Shown: positions 25,285 to 33,756 of the stretch, in pieces
Numbering within the stretch: position 1 is the first letter of the stretch
How the letters are laid out: every line of letters begins with the position of its first letter
Assembly: GCA_963840975.1 (NCBI GenBank)
Contig: CAWJBC010000017.1
Location: forward strand, 186,001 to 250,000
DNA length: 64,000 nt
Source of the DNA: JAADJA01 sp963840975
Lineage (GTDB): Bacteria; Bacteroidota; Bacteroidia; Bacteroidales; JAADJA01
Direction of reading: 5' to 3'
Program-made: the position numbers and the translations under genes
Notes under the pieces: model-generated
What the model saw: the letters and a program-made list of their open reading frames with translations, nothing else
What the model was told of the DNA's origin: nothing
The model's database searches: none

Positions 25285-26652
25285 ATGACAGGTGATAAAA
25301 TAAAGATGAAAGAAGGCAGGTTATCCGTTCCTGATAACCCTATCCTTCCTTTTATAGAAGGCGATGGTACGGGTCCGGATATCTGGCGTGCATCTCAAAA
25401 AGTTTTTGATGCAGCCGTGGAAAAAGCTTACGATGGAAAACGAAAAGTGGTCTGGAAGGAGGTTTATGCCGGCGAAAATGCATTCAACCGTTTTGGCGAA
25501 TGGCTTCCGGAGGCAACCATTGATGCTTTCAAGGAATACCTCGTTGGTATCAAGGGTCCTTTGACTACCCCGGTTGGTGGTGGAATTCGCTCTCTTAATG
25601 TGGCACTCAGGCAAATGCTCGATCTCTATGTTTGTTTGCGCCCGGTGAAATATGTAAAAGGCGTACCCTCACCTGTGAAAAAGCCCGAAGACGTGGATAT
25701 GGTGATCTTCAGAGAAAACACCGAAGACATTTATACAGGGATTGAATGGAGAGAAGGTTCAGTGGAAGTGAAAAAAGTGATTGACTTCATCCGGAATGAA
25801 ATGGGAGTTAATAAAATCCGCTTCCCCGAAACATCCGGGATCGGAATCAAACCTGTATCGAAGGAAGGATCCTTCAGATTGGTGAAGGCAGCTATCGAAT
25901 ACGCTATAAACGAAAAACGAAAGTCGCTTACGCTTGTTCACAAAGGAAATATTATGAAATTTACGGAAGGAGCTTTCAAAAACTGGGGATATGAAATTGC
26001 CCAAAATGAATACCGTGAATTTATCGTTACTGAGCGTGAAAGCTGGATCATCGGCAATAAAGATAAAAATCCCGATTTGACTATCGAAGACAATGCCCAA
26101 CTGATTGAGCCGGGATATTCCATGATGACACCTGAGCAAAAAGCGGAATTGATCGCAGAGATTGAAACTGCGTTAGAGCTTATGTCAACCCACGGAAATA
26201 ATGCCTGGAAAAACAAAATCATGGTAAAGGATTCCATTGCCGACATAACTTTACAGCAGGTCCTAACCCGTGCAAAAGAATTTGATGTGATCGCTACCCT
26301 CAATTTAAATGGCGATTATCTTTCAGATGCATTGGCAGCGCAGGTTGGCGGAATTGGTATTGCACCCGGAGCCAACATTAATTATATAACCGGACATGCT
26401 ATTTTTGAAGCTACCCACGGAACGGCTCCAAAATACGCCGGGCTGGATAAAGTAAATCCCGGATCGGTGATACTGTCGGGAGCCATGATGTTTAAATATC
26501 TTGGATGGTTCGAAGTGCATGATCTGATATGGGAAGGATTGGTTAAAGCTGTCAGCCAGAAAAAAGTCACCTATGACTTTCATCGGTTAATGGAAAATGC
26601 TACGCTTCTTAAATGCTCTGAATTTGGTGATGCCATAATTAACAACATGTAA
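25285..26652 (+). CDS. icd: NADP-dependent isocitrate dehydrogenase
   Basis: This dehydrogenase oxidatively decarboxylates isocitrate to 2-oxoglutarate. It has about 455 residues of the type I homodimeric class: PILPFIEGDGTGPDIW near the N-terminus, IKGPLTTPVGGGIRSLNVAL with the substrate-binding Ser, LRPVKYVKGVPSPVK, VIFRENTEDIYTGIEW, HKGNIMKFTEGAF, and ATHGTAPKYAGLDKVNPGS near the C-terminus. The ATG at 25285 is chosen; a TTG three codons upstream is also in frame. It is followed after 14 bp by citrate synthase, so two consecutive-pathway enzymes for glutamate/2-oxoglutarate supply share one transcript. Confidence 0.92.
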   Translation: MTGDKIKMKEGRLSVPDNPILPFIEGDGTGPDIWRASQKVFDAAVEKAYDGKRKVVWKEVYAGENAFNRFGEWLPEATIDAFKEYLVGIKGPLTTPVGGGIRSLNVALRQMLDLYVCLRPVKYVKGVPSPVKKPEDVDMVIFRENTEDIYTGIEWREGSVEVKKVIDFIRNEMGVNKIRFPETSGIGIKPVSKEGSFRLVKAAIEYAINEKRKSLTLVHKGNIMKFTEGAFKNWGYEIAQNEYREFIVTERESWIIGNKDKNPDLTIEDNAQLIEPGYSMMTPEQKAELIAEIETALELMSTHGNNAWKNKIMVKDSIADITLQQVLTRAKEFDVIATLNLNGDYLSDALAAQVGGIGIAPGANINYITGHAIFEATHGTAPKYAGLDKVNPGSVILSGAMMFKYLGWFEVHDLIWEGLVKAVSQKKVTYDFHRLMENATLLKCSEFGDAIINNM

Positions 26653-26666
26653 CAAATAATAATTTA

Positions 26667-28025
26667 ATGAATATGTCAAACTTAAAAGATAAATTACGGG
26701 AAAAAATTGAAGAGTGGAGACCCAGAACCGAACGGTTGATGAACGAATATGGAGATGTGGTTGTCGACAAAGTAACCATTGGTCAGATTCTTGGCGGAAT
26801 GAGGGGAATAAAAAGTCTAGTAACCGATATTTCATACCTCGATCCAAACGAAGGAATCCGCTACCGGGGATATACGCTAAAAGAAGTTTTTGAAAAACTT
26901 CCCAAACCAAAAGGATCTGAAATGCCTTATGTCGAAGGTCTGTTTTATCTGCTTCTGACCGGAGATATTCCAACAGAAGAGGAGGTGTTGGATGTGGTGG
27001 ACGAATTTAGTAAAAGGAGAATAATTCCACGCTACATTTACGATGTAATTGACGCACAACCCTGTTGCAGTCATCCGATGACGGTTTTTTCGACAGCGAT
27101 ACTTACCATGCATCGTGAATCCTTCTTCACGAAAAAGTATTATGCAGGGATTAATAAAAAAGATTATTGGGATCCTATGTATGAGGATGTACTGAACCTT
27201 TTGTCAAAACTACCGGAAATAGCAACCTATACCTATGCCAAAATATACCGTGATGGCAAAAGGATTCAATCGAATCCAAATCTCGACTATGGCGGAAATT
27301 TTGCATTTATGCTGGGCAAACCCAAGCCTTATGATGATGTATCAAGGATGCACTTTATTTTACATGCCGATCATGAAAGCGGAAATGTAAGTGCGCATAC
27401 CGGGCATCTGGTGGCAAGTTCGTTGTCGGATATTTATCTTTCCATTTCTGCAATGGTGAATGGACTGGCAGGTCCGCTGCACGGTCTGGCGGCACAGGGT
27501 GTACTTCAGTGGCTGCATGAGTTGGTTGAACGCATGGGAGGTGAAGGTGTTGAGCCTTCTGAAGCAGAAGTCAAACAATACGTATGGGAAACGTTGAATG
27601 CCGGTTTTGTGGTTCCAGGTTTTGGTCACGCAGTTTTGAGAAAAACCGATCCACGCTATATGCTTCAACGAGAGTTTAGCCTAAAACACCTTAAAGATAA
27701 TCCAATATTTAAGTATGTTGACATTTTATACAGGGTAGTTCCTCCCATTTTGCAGGAGCAGGGAAAAGCAAAAAATCCCTGGCCTAATGTGGACGCCCAA
27801 TCAGGTGTTATCCAATGGCATTACGGTGTACAGGAATATGATTTTTATACGGTTCTTTTCAGTATCGGAAGGGCACTTGGAATTTGCGCGAATATTATCT
27901 GGGACAGGGCTTTATATTATCCGCTCGAACGTCCAAAATCACTGACTACAGAAATGCTGGAAGAGTTAGCAGGAATTAAGAAAAAGCCGGCAGCTAAGGA
28001 AAAGGATAAATCCTCTAAAGAATAA
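26667..28025 (+). CDS. gltA: Citrate synthase
   Basis: This enzyme condenses oxaloacetate with acetyl-CoA. The 452-residue protein is of the long, mitochondrial-like type: DPNEGIRYRGYTLKE, EGLFYLLLTGDIPTEEEV, HADHESGNVSAHTGHLVAS with the conserved His, NGLAGPLHGLAAQGVLQW and VPGFGHAVLRKTDPRY. The RPKS string near the C-terminus (ERPKSLTTE) is also typical. It is second in the operon after icd, and a strong terminator lies just after the stop. Two in-frame Met codons start the gene; Met1 or Met3 could be used. Confidence 0.92.
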   Translation: MNMSNLKDKLREKIEEWRPRTERLMNEYGDVVVDKVTIGQILGGMRGIKSLVTDISYLDPNEGIRYRGYTLKEVFEKLPKPKGSEMPYVEGLFYLLLTGDIPTEEEVLDVVDEFSKRRIIPRYIYDVIDAQPCCSHPMTVFSTAILTMHRESFFTKKYYAGINKKDYWDPMYEDVLNLLSKLPEIATYTYAKIYRDGKRIQSNPNLDYGGNFAFMLGKPKPYDDVSRMHFILHADHESGNVSAHTGHLVASSLSDIYLSISAMVNGLAGPLHGLAAQGVLQWLHELVERMGGEGVEPSEAEVKQYVWETLNAGFVVPGFGHAVLRKTDPRYMLQREFSLKHLKDNPIFKYVDILYRVVPPILQEQGKAKNPWPNVDAQSGVIQWHYGVQEYDFYTVLFSIGRALGICANIIWDRALYYPLERPKSLTTEMLEELAGIKKKPAAKEKDKSSKE

Positions 28026-28031
28026 AATCTG

Positions 28032-28061
28032 AAAAGTCCTGAGTTTTGGGACTTTTTTTTT
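28032..28061 (+). terminator. Rho-independent terminator of icd-gltA
   Basis: The 8-bp stem AAAAGTCC / GGACTTTT with a 9-base loop is followed by a T run. It lies 6 bp after the gltA stop. Confidence 0.8.
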
Positions 28062-28099
28062 GGATTATTTTGATTGTCAAAATTCAACCTTTTTTAAAT

Positions 28100-28510
28100 A
28101 TGGTTAAGCAAATCGAAATATTATTGCCTGCTTTCGAAAGAGGCTTTCATCTTATCACAAAAGAAATTTTTGACAATTTGACGGCATTACCCGAAACAGG
28201 ATTGCTGAACTTGTTTATCTGCCATACATCAGCAGGATTGACCATTAATGAAAATGCAGATACAACCGTTACCGTTGATCTGGAAAGAACTTTTAACAAA
28301 ATGGTTCCGGATGGGACAAAGGACTATATTCATACGATGGAAGGGCCTGATGATATGCCGGCTCACATAAAATCTTCAATGGTGGGTCATTCGGTTACAA
28401 TTCCGATAACCCATCACCGGTTAAACCTGGGAATATGGCAGGGTATATTTCTTTGCGAGTTCAGGAATCGGGGCGGAAAAAGAAAGCTTGTGGCAACAAT
28501 TTATTCCTGA
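28100..28510 (+). CDS. yjbQ: YjbQ family protein (UPF0047)
   Basis: The product is 136 residues from ATG 28100; earlier in-frame starts fall inside the gltA terminator. It shows the single-domain YjbQ signature: LFICHTSAGLTINENADTTV, EGPDDMPAHIKSSMVG and NLGIWQGIFLCEFRNRGGKRKL. YjbQ proteins have weak thiamine-phosphate synthase activity and may be phosphatases; the real role is uncertain. It lies 28 bp upstream of the next membrane protein. Confidence 0.85.
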   Translation: MVKQIEILLPAFERGFHLITKEIFDNLTALPETGLLNLFICHTSAGLTINENADTTVTVDLERTFNKMVPDGTKDYIHTMEGPDDMPAHIKSSMVGHSVTIPITHHRLNLGIWQGIFLCEFRNRGGKRKLVATIYS

Positions 28511-28538
28511 TAGAAAATTAAACTATTTTTGAACTGAA

Positions 28539-29084
28539 ATGATTTTGCTTATTCTGATTTCGCTTTTCGTAATACTGCTTGTTGGTTTATTGACAGCCCC
28601 GTTTTACATTTTTATAAATACTGATAAGGGACTCTATCATACCGGATTGGCAAGGATTTTTGAAATTCATTTTCAGCCTGATAGTGAAAAAATACTGATT
28701 ATTTTTGTTCGAATACTCTTTTTAAAATCAACATTTTACCCATTCCTTAAATCAAATGATAAAGAGCAGGATTGGGATGTTAAAACTTTGAAAAAAGCCA
28801 AAAAAAAGTTTGTCCGGCGGTCAAAGATCAGGATGTGGTTTACGATTATTTCAACTTTTATAAAACGATCGAAGATAAAGAAATTACAACTGAATATAGA
28901 TACCCACGATGTACAGGTCAATGCTCTTTTATTTCCAATTTTTGCGGTCATCAATCGTGGACAGGTAATCCAACTGGATGTAAATTATTCGGGCAATTTC
29001 AGCCTGATAATGGATATCCGGTACAATCTTTACAGTGCTTTGATTGGAATTTTTAAGTATTTTTACAAAAAACATTTTACTTAA
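28539..29084 (+). CDS. DUF2953-like membrane-anchored protein (YtfI-type)
   Basis: The 181-residue product has one N-terminal helix (about 2-24). A basic soluble part follows, with KKAKKKFVRRSKIRMWFTII and LNIDTHDVQVNALLFPIFAV, and a C-terminal amphipathic region. It lies directly upstream of a GerW/YtfJ gene. In spore formers, YtfJ is encoded beside the DUF2953 protein YtfI, so context suggests a DUF2953 relative. Sequence similarity alone is weak. Confidence 0.5.
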   Translation: MILLILISLFVILLVGLLTAPFYIFINTDKGLYHTGLARIFEIHFQPDSEKILIIFVRILFLKSTFYPFLKSNDKEQDWDVKTLKKAKKKFVRRSKIRMWFTIISTFIKRSKIKKLQLNIDTHDVQVNALLFPIFAVINRGQVIQLDVNYSGNFSLIMDIRYNLYSALIGIFKYFYKKHFT

Positions 29085-29103
29085 CCTTTAATAATCATAC
29101 AAT

Positions 29104-29469
29104 ATGGACTTTAACTTAGAAGAAATGCTCAACAATGTGATTGACCAGCTTCAAGCAGTAGCTAAAACCGAAACCGTAATCGGTGAGTCCTTCAAATTAG
29201 GGGAATTTGATTGTGTGCCTGTGATAAAAATAAACATGGGATTTGGAAGTGCCGGCGGATCAGGTCACCCTGATAAAAAAGGTCTGGATAAAGGCGGTGG
29301 AGCAGGTGCGGGCATCAACCTCGAACCCCTGGGTTTCCTTGTAACCAAAGGTGATGAAATTTCGATGGTCAGCGTTTCACGGTCAAAAGGATTGCAATCA
29401 GTATTTGAAAAGGTTCCCGACCTGCTTGAAAAAATAATCGAAATGAAAAAAAACAAAGACAAGAAATAA
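29104..29469 (+). CDS. GerW/YtfJ family protein
   Basis: The 121-residue product shows the GerW/YtfJ pattern: an N-terminal helix (EEMLNNVIDQLQAVAKTETV), IGESFKLGEFDCVPVIKINM, a Gly-rich loop (GGGAGAGINLEPLGFLV), and VSVSRSKGLQSVFEKVPDLL. In Bacillus this family is a sporulation/germination coat-associated protein. Bacteroidota do not sporulate, so the ancestral job must be different. It lies 19 bp after the DUF2953-like gene. Confidence 0.85.
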   Translation: MDFNLEEMLNNVIDQLQAVAKTETVIGESFKLGEFDCVPVIKINMGFGSAGGSGHPDKKGLDKGGGAGAGINLEPLGFLVTKGDEISMVSVSRSKGLQSVFEKVPDLLEKIIEMKKNKDKK

Positions 29470-29515
29470 ATTTGATAATTATTAGCACATTTACATTTTC
29501 AAAATAAAAACAATC

Positions 29516-30430
29516 ATGAAAAACAAAATCAGCATTTTACAATTTTTACTATTTATCCTCATTCCTTATTTTATTCAGGCTCAAAAATCAATTGACATCC
29601 TTCATTTACCTGTCAATATGTCAAAAGGAAGCCAACCTGCTTATCAGGTTTCCATTCCTGAAACAAATCTGGAAACAGTTAAAAAGGAATGGATGAAACT
29701 GATCCGGCAAAATACCAAATCAAAGGTTGAAGAAATGGGTCAGGAGTTGATCATTAAGGGTACATTGATCAAAGAAATCTATCCTGAACCTATAAACATT
29801 TATAGCGCTCTGGTCGGAGGTGATTCTGCAATAAAAGTAATAGCTGTCTTTGAAATTGACAGCCTCATTTTTACACTTGATGAGAGTAACAAAACTGTCC
29901 AGAACGAGAAAACCCACAATGCCATCAAAAAATTCATGAGGGACTTTGCCGTTGGTCAGTATTCCAGCATTGTTCAGGAGCAAGTGGATGCCGAAGTAAA
30001 AAAATTAGGTGCACTTAATAAGGAACTTGAAGATCTTACAAAGCAAATAGAAAGCGACCGGAAAGAGGTGAAGTCGAACGAGCAGGATATTAAAAATTCG
30101 CAGGATGCAATAGCCTCTTACGAGAAAGAAAATGAAAGAAAGATGGGGGAAATTGACTCCAAAAAAGAGGCAAATGCAGCCGTCAAAAACGACCCTGAAT
30201 TACGGAAGGCAGCGAAAGAACAACTAAAAAGTCTGGAAAAAGAAAAAAGTTCAATCGAGAACAACCTGGAAAAGGAGCAAAAGAATATTGTGAAGTATCA
30301 GTCAAAAATTGATGAGCTAAATCGTTCCATTGATAATAATCTGACACTTGTGGAAGAGAAAAAAACAGAAATTACCACCCAGGAAGCAGGCATCAAACAG
30401 GTAACAGCAAAGTTGAACGGAATCAAATAA
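29516..30430 (+). CDS. Exported coiled-coil protein of unknown function
   Basis: The 304-residue product has a signal peptide (about 1-22, ending IQAQ). A globular part (about 25-160) follows, with beta-rich VSIPETNLETVKKEWMKLI and IKVIAVFEIDSLIFTLDE. A long Lys/Glu-rich coiled coil covers about 165-304 (e.g. EVKKLGALNKELEDLTKQIE). It is likely periplasmic. No family is recognised. It follows the GerW gene by 46 bp and may share its transcript. Confidence 0.7.
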   Translation: MKNKISILQFLLFILIPYFIQAQKSIDILHLPVNMSKGSQPAYQVSIPETNLETVKKEWMKLIRQNTKSKVEEMGQELIIKGTLIKEIYPEPINIYSALVGGDSAIKVIAVFEIDSLIFTLDESNKTVQNEKTHNAIKKFMRDFAVGQYSSIVQEQVDAEVKKLGALNKELEDLTKQIESDRKEVKSNEQDIKNSQDAIASYEKENERKMGEIDSKKEANAAVKNDPELRKAAKEQLKSLEKEKSSIENNLEKEQKNIVKYQSKIDELNRSIDNNLTLVEEKKTEITTQEAGIKQVTAKLNGIK

Positions 30431-30432
30431 CA

Positions 30433-31017
30433 TTATAATTCTGATCTTATTTGGCATGTAAATTCTATTATTTCCGGGAAAAATTTCTGAAACTCTTTGC
30501 GGTACAAACTGTAATCCGTTTTTAAATCCTTTACAGCGTTTTCCATACCCGACTTGAATGGGGTTCGGATTGCCATGCCGTTCAACGCCCTGCCCAATCC
30601 TTCAAATGTTCCATACCCGACAAACCAGTCAAATTTTTTCATGTATGCAATAAACCGCTGACTTTTTTCGGGCAAAACAGGAAATCGTTTGATTAAAATG
30701 GAATGCATGCGGTGCGTGAAGTTTTCGAGACTTTCAGCGGAATAGTCGTTCCAGTCGGCTGAAAGAAAATGATCGTAGAACATATCGGCAACCACCCCTG
30801 CATATTTCCGGTAATTGCCATTTAATCGTTCTTTGGTTTTCAGAAATACCGGGTGCATATCAGTAAATTTATCTATTTCTCGATGCAGAAAGATACCGGA
30901 TTGAATCCCGGTGCTGTATTTATTTACGGAATTACCCTTCACATGGTCGGCAATAAAATTACCCGTTATCACCTCTTCATCATCACCCGAAAGATATAAA
31001 TGTGCAAGAAAATTCAT
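30433..31017 (-). CDS. ACP phosphodiesterase-like protein (DUF479)
   Basis: The 194-residue product begins MNFLAHLYLSGDDEEVITGN, the DUF479/AcpH opening. FIADHVKG, QSGIFLHREIDKFTDMHPVF and VVADMFYDHFLSADW follow, supplying the His and Asp residues of an HD-like metal site. AcpH removes phosphopantetheine from holo-acyl carrier protein in E. coli; activity in Bacteroidota relatives is inferred. It converges with the coiled-coil gene with a 2-bp gap. Confidence 0.8.
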   Translation of the reverse strand: MNFLAHLYLSGDDEEVITGNFIADHVKGNSVNKYSTGIQSGIFLHREIDKFTDMHPVFLKTKERLNGNYRKYAGVVADMFYDHFLSADWNDYSAESLENFTHRMHSILIKRFPVLPEKSQRFIAYMKKFDWFVGYGTFEGLGRALNGMAIRTPFKSGMENAVKDLKTDYSLYRKEFQKFFPEIIEFTCQIRSEL

Positions 31018-31050
31018 ACAGTATTTTGTAAAGGCAAAAATAAAGATTTT

Positions 31051-31291
31051 GTAAGTAATCAGTATACTATTTACAATGAAATTACACCTGGCGCAGTAAC
31101 GGGAAGGGGTATAATGGGTATAATGGAATAGAGGAAATACAGGGTTTAAGTTTTACATTTAAAATTTATACTTCCCAACCAGATTGCTTTAACCGTAACA
31201 CTTATTCCCTTTATACCTTTATTTCCTCTATACCAGTTAAAAGATTCTTAATCCAGTAAATATTAAGATTGTTAACTGACTGATTAGTCAC
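31051..31291 (+). mobile_element. MITE-like element, copy C (intact, perfect 8-bp target duplication)
   Basis: This 241-bp element has ends GTAAGTAATCAG and CTGATTAGTCAC (10/12 inverted match). It is flanked by an exact 8-bp direct repeat, AAGATTTT (31043-31050 and 31292-31299). It is nearly identical to copy B over its whole length; differences are scattered single bases. It lies between the ACP phosphodiesterase-like gene and iorA and has no coding content. Confidence 0.85.
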
Positions 31292-31348
31292 AAGATTTTA
31301 AACGCGACACCAGTCATTATTTAAAATGGATTTAGATTATGGTTTTGC

Positions 31349-31380
31349 TTTGAAAGACAAAATATTTATCTCTAAATTTG
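31349..31380 (+). promoter_or_regulatory. Promoter of iorAB
   Basis: The -33 box TTTG (31349-31352) and the perfect -7 box TAAATTTG (31373-31380) are separated by 20 bp. They end about 40 bp before the iorA ATG. This is one of the clearest Bacteroidota-type promoters in the window. Confidence 0.65.
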
Positions 31381-31421
31381 TTGAGTTTACAAATTGTCAA
31401 TTTACAACAACTGCATAGTCT

Positions 31422-33053
31422 ATGGAAAAAATTTTGCTATTAGGAGATGAAGCCATTGCTCAGGGAGCAATTGATGCAGGGATTTCGGGAATTTACGCCT
31501 ATCCGGGAACGCCATCTACTGAGATAATGGAATATGTTATTAATTCAGGAGAAGCGGCAACAAAAGCGATTCGGACGGGATGGGCGACCAACGAAAAAAC
31601 AGCAATGGAAGCAGCGCTCGGAATGTCGTATGCCGGAAAACGAACGATTGTTTGCATGAAACACGTCGGGCTTAATGTGGCTGCTGATGCATTTATTAAT
31701 TCTGCCATCACAGGTGCAAATGGCGGGATGATTGTGGTTGCAGCGGACGACCCTTCTATGCACTCTTCTCAGAATGAACAGGATTCCAGGTTTTATGGAA
31801 AATTTGCCATGATCCCCTCACTCGAACCCTCCAATCAACAAGAAGCCTACGACATGACCCTTTACGGATTTGAAATTTCTGAACGTTATAAAGTTCCAAT
31901 ACTAATGCGAATTACGACCCGGTTGGCTCATTCCAGGTCGGGTGTTGCCAGAAAAACACCCCGGCGGCAAAATGAAATTAAGTTGCCTGAAAATCCGAAA
32001 CAGTACATTCTGCTCCCTGCCAATGCAAGAAAACAATTCAGGCATTTGCTTGATATCCAGGATGACTTTCAGGGGGATGCTGACAGGAGTAATTTTAACC
32101 AATACATGGATGGACCTGACAAAAGCCTTGGGATAGTAGCTTGCGGAATCGCTTATAACTATCTTTTGGAAAATTTTCCAGATGGTAAAATTCCATATCC
32201 TGTCCTTAAAATCGGACAATACCCTTTATCGAGACCCAAGATGAAACGGCTATATAATGAATGCGATGAAATACTCGTTCTCGAAGACGGTTACCCAATT
32301 GTTGAAGAGCTGATCAACAGTTTTTTTAGCCTGGGCAAAAAAATTAAGGGGAGGTTGGATGGGACGCTCAGGCGTGATGGCGAGCTGAACCCGAATAAGG
32401 TAGGAAAAGCGTTGGGATTTGAATTTCCTGAATCACGACCAGTCCCCGATCTTGTAACCAGCCGTCCTCCAAAACTTTGCAAGGGATGCCCGCATATTTA
32501 TTCCTACAACGCATTGAACGAAGCTCTCATCGAATACAGCAAAGGGAGGGTTTTCTCCGACATCGGTTGCTATACGCTTGGAGCGCTCGAACCATTTGAT
32601 GCCATTAATACCTGTGTGGATATGGGCGCTTCCATTACAATGGCCAAGGGCGCCGCAGATGCAGGATACACACCCGCAGTTGCCGTCATCGGCGACAGCA
32701 CCTTTACCCACTCCGGGATGACCGGATTGCTGGATGCTGTGAACGACAGATCATCAATTACCGTAGTTATATTAGACAATGCTACTGTAGCCATGACCGG
32801 TGGCCAGCATTCATCAGCATTAGGAAAGATTGAAGCCATTTGTGAAGCGCTGGGCGTGGAAAAAGAACATATAGTAATTATGAATCCATCGCCCAAATAT
32901 CACGAAGAGAACATGAATAATTTTAAAAAGGAGATACAGTACCACGGGGTTTCCGTCATCATCCCCCGCAGGGAATGTCTGCATACGGCAGCGCGCCGGA
33001 TCAAAGAAGAAAAAAGAAAAACCGAAAGAGAAAAAACAGGAAGCATCGTCTAA
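31422..33053 (+). CDS. iorA: Indolepyruvate:ferredoxin oxidoreductase alpha subunit, without the ferredoxin domain
   Basis: This subunit carries TPP and oxidatively decarboxylates aryl pyruvates to aryl-acetyl-CoA. The 543 residues contain the PP-like transketolase N-half (GISGIYAYPGTPSTEIMEY, RTGWATNEKTAMEAALG), the linker with CKGCPHIYSYNAL, and the TPP-binding half (DIGCYTLGALEPFDAIN, VIGDSTFTHSGMTGLLDAV, DNATVAMTGGQHSS). Well-studied IorA proteins of about 600-650 residues end in an 8-Cys [4Fe-4S] ferredoxin domain. This one stops after a Lys/Arg-rich tail without it, so electrons must leave by another carrier. It is followed 14 bp on by iorB. Confidence 0.9.
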   Translation: MEKILLLGDEAIAQGAIDAGISGIYAYPGTPSTEIMEYVINSGEAATKAIRTGWATNEKTAMEAALGMSYAGKRTIVCMKHVGLNVAADAFINSAITGANGGMIVVAADDPSMHSSQNEQDSRFYGKFAMIPSLEPSNQQEAYDMTLYGFEISERYKVPILMRITTRLAHSRSGVARKTPRRQNEIKLPENPKQYILLPANARKQFRHLLDIQDDFQGDADRSNFNQYMDGPDKSLGIVACGIAYNYLLENFPDGKIPYPVLKIGQYPLSRPKMKRLYNECDEILVLEDGYPIVEELINSFFSLGKKIKGRLDGTLRRDGELNPNKVGKALGFEFPESRPVPDLVTSRPPKLCKGCPHIYSYNALNEALIEYSKGRVFSDIGCYTLGALEPFDAINTCVDMGASITMAKGAADAGYTPAVAVIGDSTFTHSGMTGLLDAVNDRSSITVVILDNATVAMTGGQHSSALGKIEAICEALGVEKEHIVIMNPSPKYHEENMNNFKKEIQYHGVSVIIPRRECLHTAARRIKEEKRKTEREKTGSIV

Positions 33054-33067
33054 CAAAAAGCATCATT

Positions 33068-33655
33068 ATGAAAAAAGATATCATTTTAGCAGGAGTCGGG
33101 GGGCAGGGAATTTTATCCATAGCAGCCGCCATTGGAATGGCTGCAATTAATTCAGGACTTCATTTGAAACAGGCTGAAGTTCATGGAATGAGCCAGCGGG
33201 GAGGCGATGTTCATTCAGATTTAAGAATTTCCGATAAAGAAATAGCTTCCGACCTGATTCCTGAAGGAAAAGCCGATATGATCATCTCTGTGGAACCCAT
33301 GGAGTCGCTCCGCTATCTACCAATGCTTGCACCTGACGGGTGGCTGGTGACCAACACCACTCCTTATGTCAACATTACCAATTACCCCGAAATTGAATCC
33401 GTATTGAATGCAGTTAAAGCATTTCCTAATAACATTGCTATTGATGCAAATAAAATTGCAACGGAAATCGGTCAGAAAAAATCAGCTAATATGGTCATAT
33501 TGGGCGCTGCCTCACTTTTCGTGGGAATAGAATACAATGAATTGGAAAAAGCCATTAAAAAACTCTTCCGCTCCAAGGGAGAAGAAATTGTTACAGTAAA
33601 CCTTCAGGCACTTAATGCAGGCAGAGATTTCGCCACTACGTATATAAATAAATAA
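33068..33655 (+). CDS. iorB: Indolepyruvate:ferredoxin oxidoreductase beta subunit
   Basis: The product is 195 residues from ATG 33068; a longer frame reaches back into iorA, but the family starts at MKKDIILAGVGGQGIL. The gamma-type KOR domain has QAEVHGMSQRGGDVHSDLRI and GKADMIISVEPMESLRYLP. It forms a heterodimer with IorA and works in aromatic amino acid breakdown, or in reverse for aryl-acetate assimilation. It is the last gene of the operon. Confidence 0.9.
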   Translation: MKKDIILAGVGGQGILSIAAAIGMAAINSGLHLKQAEVHGMSQRGGDVHSDLRISDKEIASDLIPEGKADMIISVEPMESLRYLPMLAPDGWLVTNTTPYVNITNYPEIESVLNAVKAFPNNIAIDANKIATEIGQKKSANMVILGAASLFVGIEYNELEKAIKKLFRSKGEEIVTVNLQALNAGRDFATTYINK

Positions 33656-33756
33656 ATTTCTACCTACTCAAGTAATCAAAAACAATCTATTGTATCTTTG
33701 AACTCAAAAAAGATTAGAATTAATGAATTTTAATGTTTCACTAAATTTAAATGATG

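Noticed and set aside
28046..28099. N-terminal extension of YjbQ
   Set aside because: The extension starts in the gltA terminator hairpin and has no match to the family; the ATG at 28100 fits.
32975..33067. Longer IorB start inside iorA
   Set aside because: The extension is a Lys/Arg-rich shifted frame of the iorA tail; the family begins at MKKDIILAGVGGQG.
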